Shown piece after piece: positions 1-5,699 of a stretch of 17,144 nt of DNA (the first letter of the stretch is position 1; each line of letters opens with the position of its first letter). The stretch is from CAZKFG01 sp964551985 (GTDB lineage Bacteria > Bacillota > Negativicutes > Acidaminococcales > JAISLQ01). Under the pieces are notes generated by a model that searched no databases, was not told the DNA's origin, and was given only the letters and a program-made list of their open reading frames with translations. The position numbers and the translations under genes are program-made. The stretch covers positions 1 to 17,144 of the forward strand of contig CAZKFG010000051.1 of NCBI GenBank assembly GCA_964551985.1, in the 5' to 3' direction.

Positions 1-22
1 CCCTCAAAAAGTTCTAGTTACT

Positions 23-63
23 AAGTAACTGCCGCTAGTTGTCGAGCTGGGCGGCAGTTACTT
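23..63. terminator. 13-bp stem-loop at the 3' end of the small peptide gene
   Basis: Bases 23-35 (AAGTAACTGCCGC) pair perfectly with 51-63, with a 15-base loop. On the plus strand the stem runs into a T tract (TTTTTT from 62), so it could end an upstream plus-strand transcript. On the minus strand it directly follows, and contains, the stop codon of the 23-residue peptide gene, but no T run follows at once. It is probably the 3' hairpin of that mRNA and perhaps bidirectional. Confidence 0.6.
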
Positions 64-129
64 TTTTATGGCGTTTATATACCCTGTGGCAACAACTAAA
101 AAAAGTATTGCACCGATTATATACTCCAT
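58..129 (-). CDS. 23-residue hydrophobic peptide, type I toxin-like
   Basis: Reading the minus strand, ATG at 129 opens a 23-residue frame: a short acidic start (MEY), one membrane-spanning hydrophobic stretch (IIGAILFLVVATG) and a basic tail ending in IKK. The ribosome site AAGGGGGTGG, four bases before the ATG, is very strong, and a CCCT just upstream could pair with its AGGG. An extended -10 box lies about 65 bases upstream. The stop codon is inside a 13-bp GC-rich stem. This layout (single TM, lysine tail, strong SD, structured 3' end) is that of holin-like type I toxins in Firmicute mobile elements. The family match is by architecture, not recognised sequence; no antisense antitoxin was identified. 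Confidence 0.6.
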   Translation of the reverse strand: MEYIIGAILFLVVATGYINAIKK

Positions 130-187
130 AAAACCACCCCCTTAAACGAGGGCAGGACTGACCGCCTACCGTGTTAGTAGCACCTTA

Positions 188-394
188 TTGGTATTATATC
201 ACACTCTAAAACAGAAGGTGATTAAAATTAATCAGTATAAACCAAAAAATATATTAGAATGGATTATGTATATAACTTGGGTTATAACAAGAGCTACAGA
301 AGATTTATATAACTTTTTAGGGGTTAAAATTTTTATTGCAACATTGATATTGTTTTGTTGTATTATCTACAGTGCTTTGGCTTCGGGAAAATGA
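188..394 (+). CDS. Possible small membrane protein (weak call)
   Basis: An open frame of at most 68 codons whose C-terminal third is hydrophobic (KIFIATLILFCCIIYSALA) and ends in SGK, so a single C-terminal membrane segment is predicted if it is real. The start is unclear: TTG at 188 and GTG at 218 have no good ribosome site, and ATG at 266 would leave 42 residues with a poor one. Its 5' end overlaps the opposite-strand promoter at 193-201. It converges on the cyclase-like gene with 19 bases between stops. No family is recognised; it may be a chance frame. Confidence 0.3.
   Translation: MVLYHTLKQKVIKINQYKPKNILEWIMYITWVITRATEDLYNFLGVKIFIATLILFCCIIYSALASGK
193..201 (-). promoter_or_regulatory. 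Extended -10 promoter for the 23-residue peptide gene
   Basis: The minus strand reads TGATATAAT, a TGnTATAAT extended -10 box with a perfect TATAAT. No convincing -35 box is seen 17 bases upstream, which extended -10 promoters tolerate. Transcription would start near 186 and give a leader of about 57 bases before the ATG. Confidence 0.5.
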
Positions 395-413
395 ATAAGT
401 AGTTTTTGTTGGA

Positions 414-1574
414 CTATATCATGTTTTTTAAATGGGTATTGCTTATAATGTAGTCGTACATACAATACTTTTCACAAACGTCATTGTGAAATAGCATTGC
501 CCACATATATTTTTCAAATACTTTGGGATTATCTTTATATTTTTCCAAGTTAGCTTCAATTCTTTTTTTATGCTCAGTAAATGAAAGTACTATAAATTTT
601 TTAGCATTATTTTTATCAAGCACTTTATTCTCATAATCTTTATATAAAGATGGCTCATCTTTATATAATTCTTTTATTTGTGTAAGAAAATTCTCCATAT
701 TCTCTGCTATTTCTTCTTGCCTTTTTTCTAGAACAAAATAGTTTAAAAAGGCTTTTCTATCAAGATTGCTGTATGAAATAAAAAAGCTATATTTTTCATT
801 ATAATGTTTCACACTCTTGTTAGAGAGAATGAGTATTTTTTTCATTAAATTACAATGTTCTATAATAAAATTATAATTTTTTAGATTAGTAGGATTATTT
901 TTGCAACTATTGAAGCTTTCTTTTAATCTTTTAAAATCGTTAACATCAGCTTCACATGTAATCATTTTATTCAAACGAAAAAATTGATTGGTATAATGTG
1001 TAAATGAGTTTAAATTAAGCTGATTAAACTTGTATTTTGTCAAAAAATCATATAAAAGTAAGTTCCATTCATTAAATGAAATATCTTCTAGTTCTTTATA
1101 GTCTGCAATAACATCTTTACTAACAAGAAATCGAGGGTACTTAGCTTCATATTCAAGTTTAACTGCATCAACAAGTGCAGGTCCAAAAATAAAATTTTTG
1201 TCAGCAGCAAAAAGTCCTTTACTTATACCACCACGAATAAAAATACCATAATCATATATCAGCTCAAATTGCAATTTTTGGATCATTATTAAAAAAGTAT
1301 CTAATGCAATATAATTTGTTGTACATTTAAGATAAATACATATATTATCAGAAAATAACTGATAATGTATTTTGTTTTCTGGTTCACTAGTTTCAACATT
1401 AATGAAATTATTTCCATCTTTTATATTTTCAACTACGCTTTGGATGCTATTGTATATTTGATTTAAAAAAGCCTGCTTATCTTCAGCTTCTTCTAATAAA
1501 TCTTTGTATCCAAGTATATCAAAATAAGCTACATAGTATTCTTCAAGTTGTGGGATTGTTTTTTGCTCTGACAT
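414..1574 (-). CDS. Nucleotide-cyclase-like protein, possible phage-defence gene
   Basis: A 386-residue protein preceded by GAGAGAGG seven bases before the ATG. The first 155 residues carry a motif series resembling class III nucleotidyl cyclases: YFDILGY (D19) and LFSDN (D76) sit where the two metal-binding aspartates fall, followed by RGGISKG (114-120), GPALVDAVKLE (131-141) and YPRFLVS (146-152). The last 230 residues are lysine- and glutamate-rich with no membrane segment and are not recognised. Proteins of this fold include the pyrimidine cyclases of Pycsar anti-phage systems, usually next to a TM or TIR effector. No clear effector is adjacent here, so a defence role is inference and catalytic activity is unproven. 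It has its own promoter and a terminator upstream of that promoter, like a prophage 'moron' cargo gene. Confidence 0.75.
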   Translation of the reverse strand: MSEQKTIPQLEEYYVAYFDILGYKDLLEEAEDKQAFLNQIYNSIQSVVENIKDGNNFINVETSEPENKIHYQLFSDNICIYLKCTTNYIALDTFLIMIQKLQFELIYDYGIFIRGGISKGLFAADKNFIFGPALVDAVKLEYEAKYPRFLVSKDVIADYKELEDISFNEWNLLLYDFLTKYKFNQLNLNSFTHYTNQFFRLNKMITCEADVNDFKRLKESFNSCKNNPTNLKNYNFIIEHCNLMKKILILSNKSVKHYNEKYSFFISYSNLDRKAFLNYFVLEKRQEEIAENMENFLTQIKELYKDEPSLYKDYENKVLDKNNAKKFIVLSFTEHKKRIEANLEKYKDNPKVFEKYMWAMLFHNDVCEKYCMYDYIISNTHLKNMI

Positions 1575-1616
1575 AAGTAAACCTCTCTCAATTTATTTAA
1601 CAGTTTATTTATTATC

Positions 1617-1645
1617 ATATTATCATTTTAATATTGGCTTTTCAA
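1617..1645 (-). promoter_or_regulatory. Sigma-A type promoter of the cyclase-like gene
   Basis: On the minus strand TTGAAA (1645-1640), a 17-base spacer and TAATAT (1622-1617) with TGA just before the -10 box form a good extended promoter. The start site would be near 1610, giving a leader of about 35 bases to the ATG at 1574. Confidence 0.55.
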
Positions 1646-1674
1646 ACTGAAAAGTTTATGTTTTAACAAAAACA

Positions 1675-1700
1675 AAAATAGCCCATACGGGCTATTTTTT
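1675..1700. terminator. Bidirectional rho-independent terminator between divergent genes
   Basis: The stem AAAATAGCCC / GGGCTATTTT closes a four-base ATAC loop, with a run of T after it on the plus strand and of A before it. It sits between two divergent genes, upstream of the methyltransferase and upstream of the cyclase promoter, so it ends neither of them. It may be a leftover of an earlier gene order, or may insulate the cyclase unit from its neighbour. Confidence 0.75.
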
Positions 1701-1734
1701 ATGTCAAAAAATAATATTGCAAGGGAGTAAATTA

Positions 1735-2469
1735 ATGGATAAAAATATTATAAAAAATCAAATAATACAAGGCGACAGTATCGCTGAAATGAAAAAGTTA
1801 CCAAATCAATCTATAGACTTGATACTTTGTGATTTACCCTATGGCACAACTGAGTGTGAATGGGATAAATCTATACCAATGGGCGCACTTTGGGCAGAAT
1901 ATAAACGAATTATAAAACCAAATGCCGCAATTTTACTATTTGCACAACAACCGTTTGCAACCAAACTAATTAATGCCAGTGGAAAAATGTTTAGGTATCA
2001 AATAATATGGGAAAAATCAAAGTCTTTAGGATTTTTAAATGCAAAGAAAATGCCACTTAGAGCGCATGAATTAATACTGGTATTTTATAATCGATTGCCA
2101 ACATATAACCCACAAATGAGTCCAGGCAAGCCGTATGTTACTAAAGACAAAAGGCGAGAAGAATGCAAAGCGTATAAAGTATTAAGACTTGAAATGAGCA
2201 TAAACAGTGGTTGGCGATACCCTAAAGATATTGTGAAATTTTCCCAACCAACAACAAAAGAAGGTCTATATCACCCAACACAAAAACCATTAGCACTATT
2301 AGAATATCTAATAAAAACATACTCAAATGAAAATGATTTAGTGCTAGATAACACTTGCGGATCTGGCTCTACCTGTTTGGCTGCTGCTAAAAATAATCGT
2401 AATTATATAGGCATTGAACTAAATCCAGAATTTGCTAAAATAGCCGAAAAAAGGTGTAAAAACTTATAA
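1735..2469 (+). CDS. Orphan site-specific DNA methyltransferase (N4-cytosine/N6-adenine type)
   Basis: A 244-residue protein of the N6/N4 DNA methyltransferase family (PF01555 type). It transfers a methyl group from S-adenosylmethionine to an exocyclic amine in DNA. Catalytic motif IV reads DLPYG near residue 33 (a DPPY variant), followed by TTECEWDKSIP. The AdoMet-binding motif lies near the C terminus as LDNTCGSGST, after HPTQKP. Catalytic motif before AdoMet motif is the beta-class order. The ATG at 1735 is chosen because AAGGGAG lies seven bases upstream; the longer frame from TTG at 1717 would translate through that ribosome site. No restriction endonuclease is adjacent, so it is probably an orphan enzyme of the element, protecting it from restriction. 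Target sequence unknown. Confidence 0.93.
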   Translation: MDKNIIKNQIIQGDSIAEMKKLPNQSIDLILCDLPYGTTECEWDKSIPMGALWAEYKRIIKPNAAILLFAQQPFATKLINASGKMFRYQIIWEKSKSLGFLNAKKMPLRAHELILVFYNRLPTYNPQMSPGKPYVTKDKRREECKAYKVLRLEMSINSGWRYPKDIVKFSQPTTKEGLYHPTQKPLALLEYLIKTYSNENDLVLDNTCGSGSTCLAAAKNNRNYIGIELNPEFAKIAEKRCKNL

Positions 2470-2487
2470 AATTTATTGAAAAAATAC

Positions 2488-2517
2488 TTGACTTTTATCC
2501 CGTTATAACGGTATAAT
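2488..2517 (+). promoter_or_regulatory. Promoter with palindromic operator for the small-peptide/XRE operon
   Basis: TTGACT (2488-2493), an 18-base spacer and a perfect TATAAT (2512-2517). The spacer holds CCGTTATAACGG (2500-2511), a perfect 12-bp palindrome abutting the -10 box. A dimeric repressor bound there would block RNA polymerase. The obvious candidate is the XRE protein encoded at 2785 in the same transcription unit, which would make the operon autoregulated. Promoter and palindrome are seen directly; the repressor assignment is inference. Confidence 0.75.
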
Positions 2518-2539
2518 ATAATCAAGGAAAGGGGGTGAG

Positions 2540-2674
2540 AGAATGTGATAGAAATAATAAACCTTGTAACAGCAGTAATCAACTTAGCGGTCGCAATACT
2601 ACTGTACAAGGCTAGTAGAAAGGGGGCTTAGCCCCCGCCCCGAAAGGGGTTGTAAAAACAATATATCACATTCT
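2540..2674 (+). other. Folded mRNA: start codon of the 28-residue peptide paired with its 3' region
   Basis: Bases 2540-2550 (AGAATGTGATA), which include the GTG start, are perfectly complementary to 2664-2674 (TATCACATTCT), with one more G-U pair outside. Between them lie two adjacent GC hairpins: GGGGGC/GCCCCC with loop TTA (2622-2636), holding the stop codon, and CCCC/GGGG with a GAAA tetraloop (2638-2649). No T run follows, so these are not classical terminators. A full-length transcript could thus hide its own start codon, as hok- and Fst-type toxin mRNAs do. Confidence 0.5.
2545..2631 (+). CDS. 28-residue hydrophobic peptide, type I toxin-like
   Basis: GTG at 2545 opens a 28-residue frame: a short acidic start, one membrane-spanning stretch (IINLVTAVINLAVAILLY) and a basic tail (KASRKGA). 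The ribosome site AAGGGGGTGA differs from the ideal AAGGAGGTGA at one base and nearly matches that of the 23-residue peptide gene at 58-129. An ATG overlaps the GTG but is followed at once by TGA, so only the GTG yields a peptide. The stop codon sits in the loop and stem of a GC hairpin. Start-codon sequestration by the 3' region suggests a regulated toxic or signalling membrane peptide. Promoter and palindromic operator lie 28 bases upstream. No family recognised. Confidence 0.6.
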   Translation: MIEIINLVTAVINLAVAILLYKASRKGA

Positions 2675-2681
2675 TAAAATT

Positions 2682-2762
2682 ATGACAAGCATAACATTAG
2701 TAATATCAATAATAGCCCTAGTTATAGCGGTAATAGCATTAGTCAAAGTATATAAAAAATAA
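2682..2762 (+). CDS. 26-residue hydrophobic peptide
   Basis: ATG at 2682 opens a 26-residue frame that is almost wholly hydrophobic (ITLVISIIALVIAVIALV) with a basic end (KVYKK), so it is a predicted single-span membrane peptide. There is no evident ribosome site; the bases just before it take part in the 11-bp pairing with the upstream peptide's start. If it is translated, opening of that pairing could govern it. It lies between the 28-residue peptide and the XRE gene, ending 22 bases before the latter. The TM-plus-lysine pattern matches its neighbours, but weak initiation keeps confidence low. Confidence 0.4.
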   Translation: MTSITLVISIIALVIAVIALVKVYKK

Positions 2763-2784
2763 ATTAGCGCGAGGTGTTTTAAAT

Positions 2785-2979
2785 ATGAACTTAAAAAAAT
2801 TTAGAGAGCAAAACGGACTGTCACAATCGCAACTAGCTAAAAAAGCAGATATTCCAGTCAGATTAATACAAGCATACGAGCAAGGCGAAACTGATATAAA
2901 AAAAGCATCCGTTATAAATGCCTTGAAACTGGCTAAAGCATTAGAAGTAACAGTTGAAGAATTGATTTTGAAAGATTGA
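2785..2979 (+). CDS. Small XRE-family helix-turn-helix regulator
   Basis: A 64-residue protein that is a bare Cro/C1-type DNA-binding domain. It starts LKKFREQNGLSQSQLAKKAD (helix 1 and turn helix), continues IPVRLIQAYEQGETDIKKAS (recognition helix and the following loop) and ends in LAKALEVTVEELILKD. No dimerisation or ligand domain follows. GAGGTG lies eight bases before the ATG. It is the last gene behind the palindromic promoter at 2488-2517, where it is the natural candidate repressor. Small XRE proteins of this kind serve as phage Cro/repressor proteins or as antitoxin-like regulators. Confidence 0.9.
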   Translation: MNLKKFREQNGLSQSQLAKKADIPVRLIQAYEQGETDIKKASVINALKLAKALEVTVEELILKD

Positions 2980-2982
2980 ATT

Positions 2983-3004
2983 TTTTGACCACATTTTGAC
3001 CACA
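2983..3004. repeat. Tandem 11-bp direct repeat, possible integrase arm sites
   Basis: TTTTGACCACA occurs twice back to back (2983-2993 and 2994-3004), starting three bases after the XRE stop codon. Tyrosine integrases of Firmicute elements bind short tandem direct repeats (arm sites) 100 to 200 bp from the crossover core, and the tRNA att site begins about 100 bp downstream. The repeat is seen; its role as an integrase-binding site is inferred. Confidence 0.5.
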
Positions 3005-3086
3005 CTATCTAAAAATAAAAAAGAAAATATGCAAATATATAAGCGCAAAGTAGTAGGTAAATAGCGGATAGTTAAGTTTTAGAAAA

Positions 3087-3172
3087 GTGGTTGAAAACTT
3101 ACTTTAAGGACGCACCATCTTGAGGGGGTGGCGGGGAGACTCGTGTGGGTTCAAATCCCACCAACCGCACCA
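3087..3172 (+). tRNA. tRNA-Leu(GAG): normal 3' part, aberrant D-arm; probable attachment-site remnant
   Basis: The 3' part is a proper tRNA-Leu: anticodon stem CCATC/GGTGG (3115-3119, 3127-3131) around loop TTGAGGG with anticodon GAG (3122-3124), a 13-base variable arm, T-arm GTGGG/CCCAC with TTCAAAT, acceptor strand CAACCGC, discriminator A and encoded CCA (3170-3172). GTGGTTG at 3087-3093 can pair with the acceptor strand through one G-U pair, and the 86-base span is normal for tRNA-Leu. The 21 bases between cannot form a D-arm, and position 8 is A where U is near-invariant. It is therefore probably non-functional and marks the junction of an element inserted into the tRNA, with the restored gene at the other end, outside the window. 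Confidence 0.6.
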
Positions 3173-3184
3173 TGTTAGTAAAAT

Positions 3185-3213
3185 AGCACTTTGTGAGACT
3201 TTCACAAAGTGCT
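3185..3213 (+). terminator. Terminator-like hairpin after tRNA-Leu
   Basis: A perfect 12-bp stem (AGCACTTTGTGA / TCACAAAGTGCT) with a five-base loop lies 12 bases after the tRNA CCA. A weak T-rich tail (TTTGTTAT) follows. Its position suggests the original terminator of the tRNA gene on the chromosomal side of the insertion. Confidence 0.65.
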
Positions 3214-3292
3214 TTGTTATATAGTTTGTATTTTTAAGTAAATAGATGATAGTAAAGTTATATGAAAGATGTATTGTTCGAGTACAATGTTA

Positions 3293-3337
3293 AAAACAGC
3301 GATTTGCTTATTTGTTTAGATAGCAAATCGCTGTTTT
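3293..3337. terminator. Long stem-loop terminator after the radical SAM gene
   Basis: A perfect 16-bp stem (AAAACAGCGATTTGCT and its complement) with a 13-base loop, flanked by A on one side and TTTT on the other, so it can end transcripts in both directions. It lies 14 bases past the stop codon of the minus-strand radical SAM gene, and also downstream of the tRNA. Confidence 0.75.
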
Positions 3338-3350
3338 GGTTTTGATTGAG

Positions 3351-5102
3351 CTAAATTTTAAACAATGACATTTGCACATAGTCAATAGCCTGTGTGCCTG
3401 ATTTTTTTTGATATTTTTCATCTAAAGCATCCAGTATTTCTTCTTTTATTCTATCTGTATCAAGAATGCCTTTGACTATTTGTTTTTTTGTAATGTGATA
3501 AAGGCTGATAAAAAGAGAGGTTTTACTATCTAACTTGGGTGTTAATCTGTTTTGTTCTGCAATAGAAAGTCCTAAGATTTTTAATATATCGTTTTTTTCG
3601 TTTTCGTCAAATGAGTTATATAGTTTTTCCCAAAATACAGTTAATTTATTATATTCAAAAAAACTTCTAAATTTGATAAATTCGTTAGGCATTATAAGTA
3701 TTTTTAAAAATTCTTCAGTGCTCTCTCCAAATGCTTTATAAAAAAAATCCAGCTCCTGTGCGACAATTCCTTTTGTGACATTTATTATTATATTGAGCGA
3801 TGTAAGATATTTTTTATTCCAATGCTTGCCAATAAAAGTTCTGTCTGTAGAGTATATAGGTGCATATTTCATAGGAAAGGAAAAACCTCTTACTTTTGGA
3901 CCTGCTTGATTATATAAGATGGCTGCGTTGTGCAGCCTGTTCCACAAATCTTCTGGTGTATCTTCCCAGTTGTATAATATATAGTTTGAAAAGCTGGTAA
4001 TACCGTTTTTGACGGCTATTTTAAAAGATTTTGTATATATTTTAGTCTCTTTTATGCTGTCATAGGCTAATCGGAATGGGTAAATTGGAAGTTGTGAAAT
4101 TATTTTCATATTTTCGTTTGTTACTAATCTAGCATCGATTCCTTGATTAAAGTCTACGTATCTAGGTAGTTGGCTAAAACTCCTATACTTTTCAAAAATT
4201 TCTGTCAAATTTTGATGGTTTTTTTCCACTGCTCCAAGAAAATTTTTAGATATTTTTATTGATTTTATTAAATCAGAATACTCTTTGTGTACAAACTTAA
4301 AGTTTCTTACACGATTGCTCATAAAAGAGAGCATATTATCTAGTTCTGTAAGTTGTAATGTTATATCAGAATTAAGTGCCTGCCTTTTTTTAATTTTGTT
4401 CATTAATACTGTGAAAATGTTGGGGTGTGTAAATCTTGAATCTTTGGTAAAACCTAAAGATAATATATCCTGAACAATTTCTTTTAGTTTGTCTGAGTAC
4501 AAAATATTATTATCCATTAAAAGAAGATTTCTTTTAACACCGTATGTTTCATCTATTTTTTGAATTTGTGAGACAATGTTGTTTGTAGTAATAAAATTTG
4601 GCTCGAGCACTTTAACACCGCAGAATTTGCATTTTCTTGGGCAGCCACGTGAAGTGTAGGCAAAATAATTGTCGCCGGCAGGGTATTTATAATCTATGTC
4701 GTCTAAAATATCATAGTCAAGACTAAGCTCATCTATATTTACATCATCATTAAACCCAAGCATATTCGAAGATGTCAACTGGGTCGTTATGATATTATCT
4801 ATTTTGGTATCTTCCCTAAATTTATCAGGCATAAGCATTGCAGCTATTCCGCCGATAAATATGCAGGATTTATCTTTAAAAGAAGAGTAATGGTTTATTG
4901 TATCTACTGTCAGATCGTAATAAAATGTAAATAGAGTTGTTATGTATATTTTATCTACTTCGGCAATTTTGCTATATGGCGCTTTTCCTTTGTAAAATTC
5001 GACAATATCTCCTTTAGCTCTATGGTATGTGGCTAATTTCATCAGACTCATTGGTGGATATTTGTTTTTGTAGCTAGGTTCGACTAAAAGAATTTTTTGC
5101 AT
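3351..5102 (-). CDS. Radical SAM protein with B12-binding-type N terminus, function unknown
   Basis: A 583-residue protein starting at ATG 5102, with GAGG six bases upstream; the frame stays open further upstream but has no ribosome site there. Residues 1-150 resemble the cobalamin-binding domain of B12-dependent radical SAM enzymes (KILLVEPSYKNKYPPMSL, then IFIGGIAAML), but no DxHxxG histidine motif is visible. Residues 154-161 read CPRKCKFC, the CxxxCxxC motif that binds the 4Fe-4S cluster and activates S-adenosylmethionine. LLLMDNNI (193-200) and VDFNQGIDARLV (316-327) look like barrel strands and are separated by a lysine-rich insert of about 110 residues. The C-terminal 130 residues are uncharacterised. 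It stands alone, flanked by a terminator and a long gap, so the context does not reveal a substrate. Confidence 0.85.
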   Translation of the reverse strand: MQKILLVEPSYKNKYPPMSLMKLATYHRAKGDIVEFYKGKAPYSKIAEVDKIYITTLFTFYYDLTVDTINHYSSFKDKSCIFIGGIAAMLMPDKFREDTKIDNIITTQLTSSNMLGFNDDVNIDELSLDYDILDDIDYKYPAGDNYFAYTSRGCPRKCKFCGVKVLEPNFITTNNIVSQIQKIDETYGVKRNLLLMDNNILYSDKLKEIVQDILSLGFTKDSRFTHPNIFTVLMNKIKKRQALNSDITLQLTELDNMLSFMSNRVRNFKFVHKEYSDLIKSIKISKNFLGAVEKNHQNLTEIFEKYRSFSQLPRYVDFNQGIDARLVTNENMKIISQLPIYPFRLAYDSIKETKIYTKSFKIAVKNGITSFSNYILYNWEDTPEDLWNRLHNAAILYNQAGPKVRGFSFPMKYAPIYSTDRTFIGKHWNKKYLTSLNIIINVTKGIVAQELDFFYKAFGESTEEFLKILIMPNEFIKFRSFFEYNKLTVFWEKLYNSFDENEKNDILKILGLSIAEQNRLTPKLDSKTSLFISLYHITKKQIVKGILDTDRIKEEILDALDEKYQKKSGTQAIDYVQMSLFKI

Positions 5103-5464
5103 AGTATACCTCGTTTTTGTTGTTTTTTGAAATTTGAGTAAACTGCTAAATTCTTTTGCTTCATATAAAATAGAATGTAATTTTGAAAAAATTAGTGTGT
5201 TAAAGTATTTGTGTTTTCTGAAAGATAATATCACGGATATATTAAAATGTGTTTTAGCCACAAAAAAAGCAATCATTGTTTTTCATTATTGTGATTAATG
5301 TAAACAATATTGCCACTAAGAGATTTATCAATTTCAGCAAGATGCTTTTAAGTTGTGGTTTTAGTGTGCAGTTTAAATATATTATCTTTTTATGATAGGA
5401 TAAAACATTAATTTAAAATTCAATATTTGCATTATAGTAAAACATGTAAATTGATTTGTAAAAC

Positions 5465-5489
5465 AAAAAAAACTGTTTAAATCAAACAG
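5465..5489 (-). terminator. Weak minus-strand terminator-like hairpin in the intergenic gap
   Basis: On the minus strand CTGTTT and AAACAG (6 bp, five-base loop) are followed by a run of T. The stem is short and AT-rich. No annotated minus-strand gene lies just upstream, so if real it ends an unannotated transcript arising between 5490 and 5750, or insulates the radical SAM gene. Confidence 0.3.
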
Positions 5490-5699
5490 AATTTTAAAAA
5501 ATTGTAATATCTAAATCTACATTTTTTGTATGTTTTAATTATATGATGATTGCCAATAAGTTGCAAGAAAAATTTATGCATAAAAAAATCAAATAAATAT
5601 TTTGCTAAATAATTGTCATACACGATTGGTATTGCCTTATCTTAATATATTCATTAAGTGCTATATAATATTTAAATTATTTTTAGTTTAAGTGGAATG

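Larger units (their letters stand above)
1..3172. mobile_element. Right end of an integrated element (prophage remnant or integrative element)
   Basis: The cargo is phage- or element-like: three tiny hydrophobic peptide genes, a cyclase-like protein with its own promoter, an orphan DNA methyltransferase and a small XRE regulator. The stretch ends in a tRNA-Leu gene with a normal 3' part and an aberrant 5' part, the usual result of tyrosine-integrase insertion into a tRNA 3' end. A tandem 11-bp repeat lies about 100 bp inside that end. From 3173 on there is a terminator and then chromosomal-looking genes. The other end and any integrase would lie upstream of the window. The boundary is inferred from the tRNA fragment; no second copy of the att core is visible. 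Confidence 0.55.

Noticed and set aside
1717..1734. TTG start for the DNA methyltransferase
   Set aside because: The six extra codons consist of the ribosome-binding site of the ATG at 1735.
2739..3005. 88-codon open frame on the minus strand
   Set aside because: It is antisense to the XRE gene, whose HTH sequence is unmistakable.
5103..5276. N-terminal extension of the radical SAM protein
   Set aside because: The frame stays open, but the GAGG ribosome site and family-like N terminus place the start at 5102.
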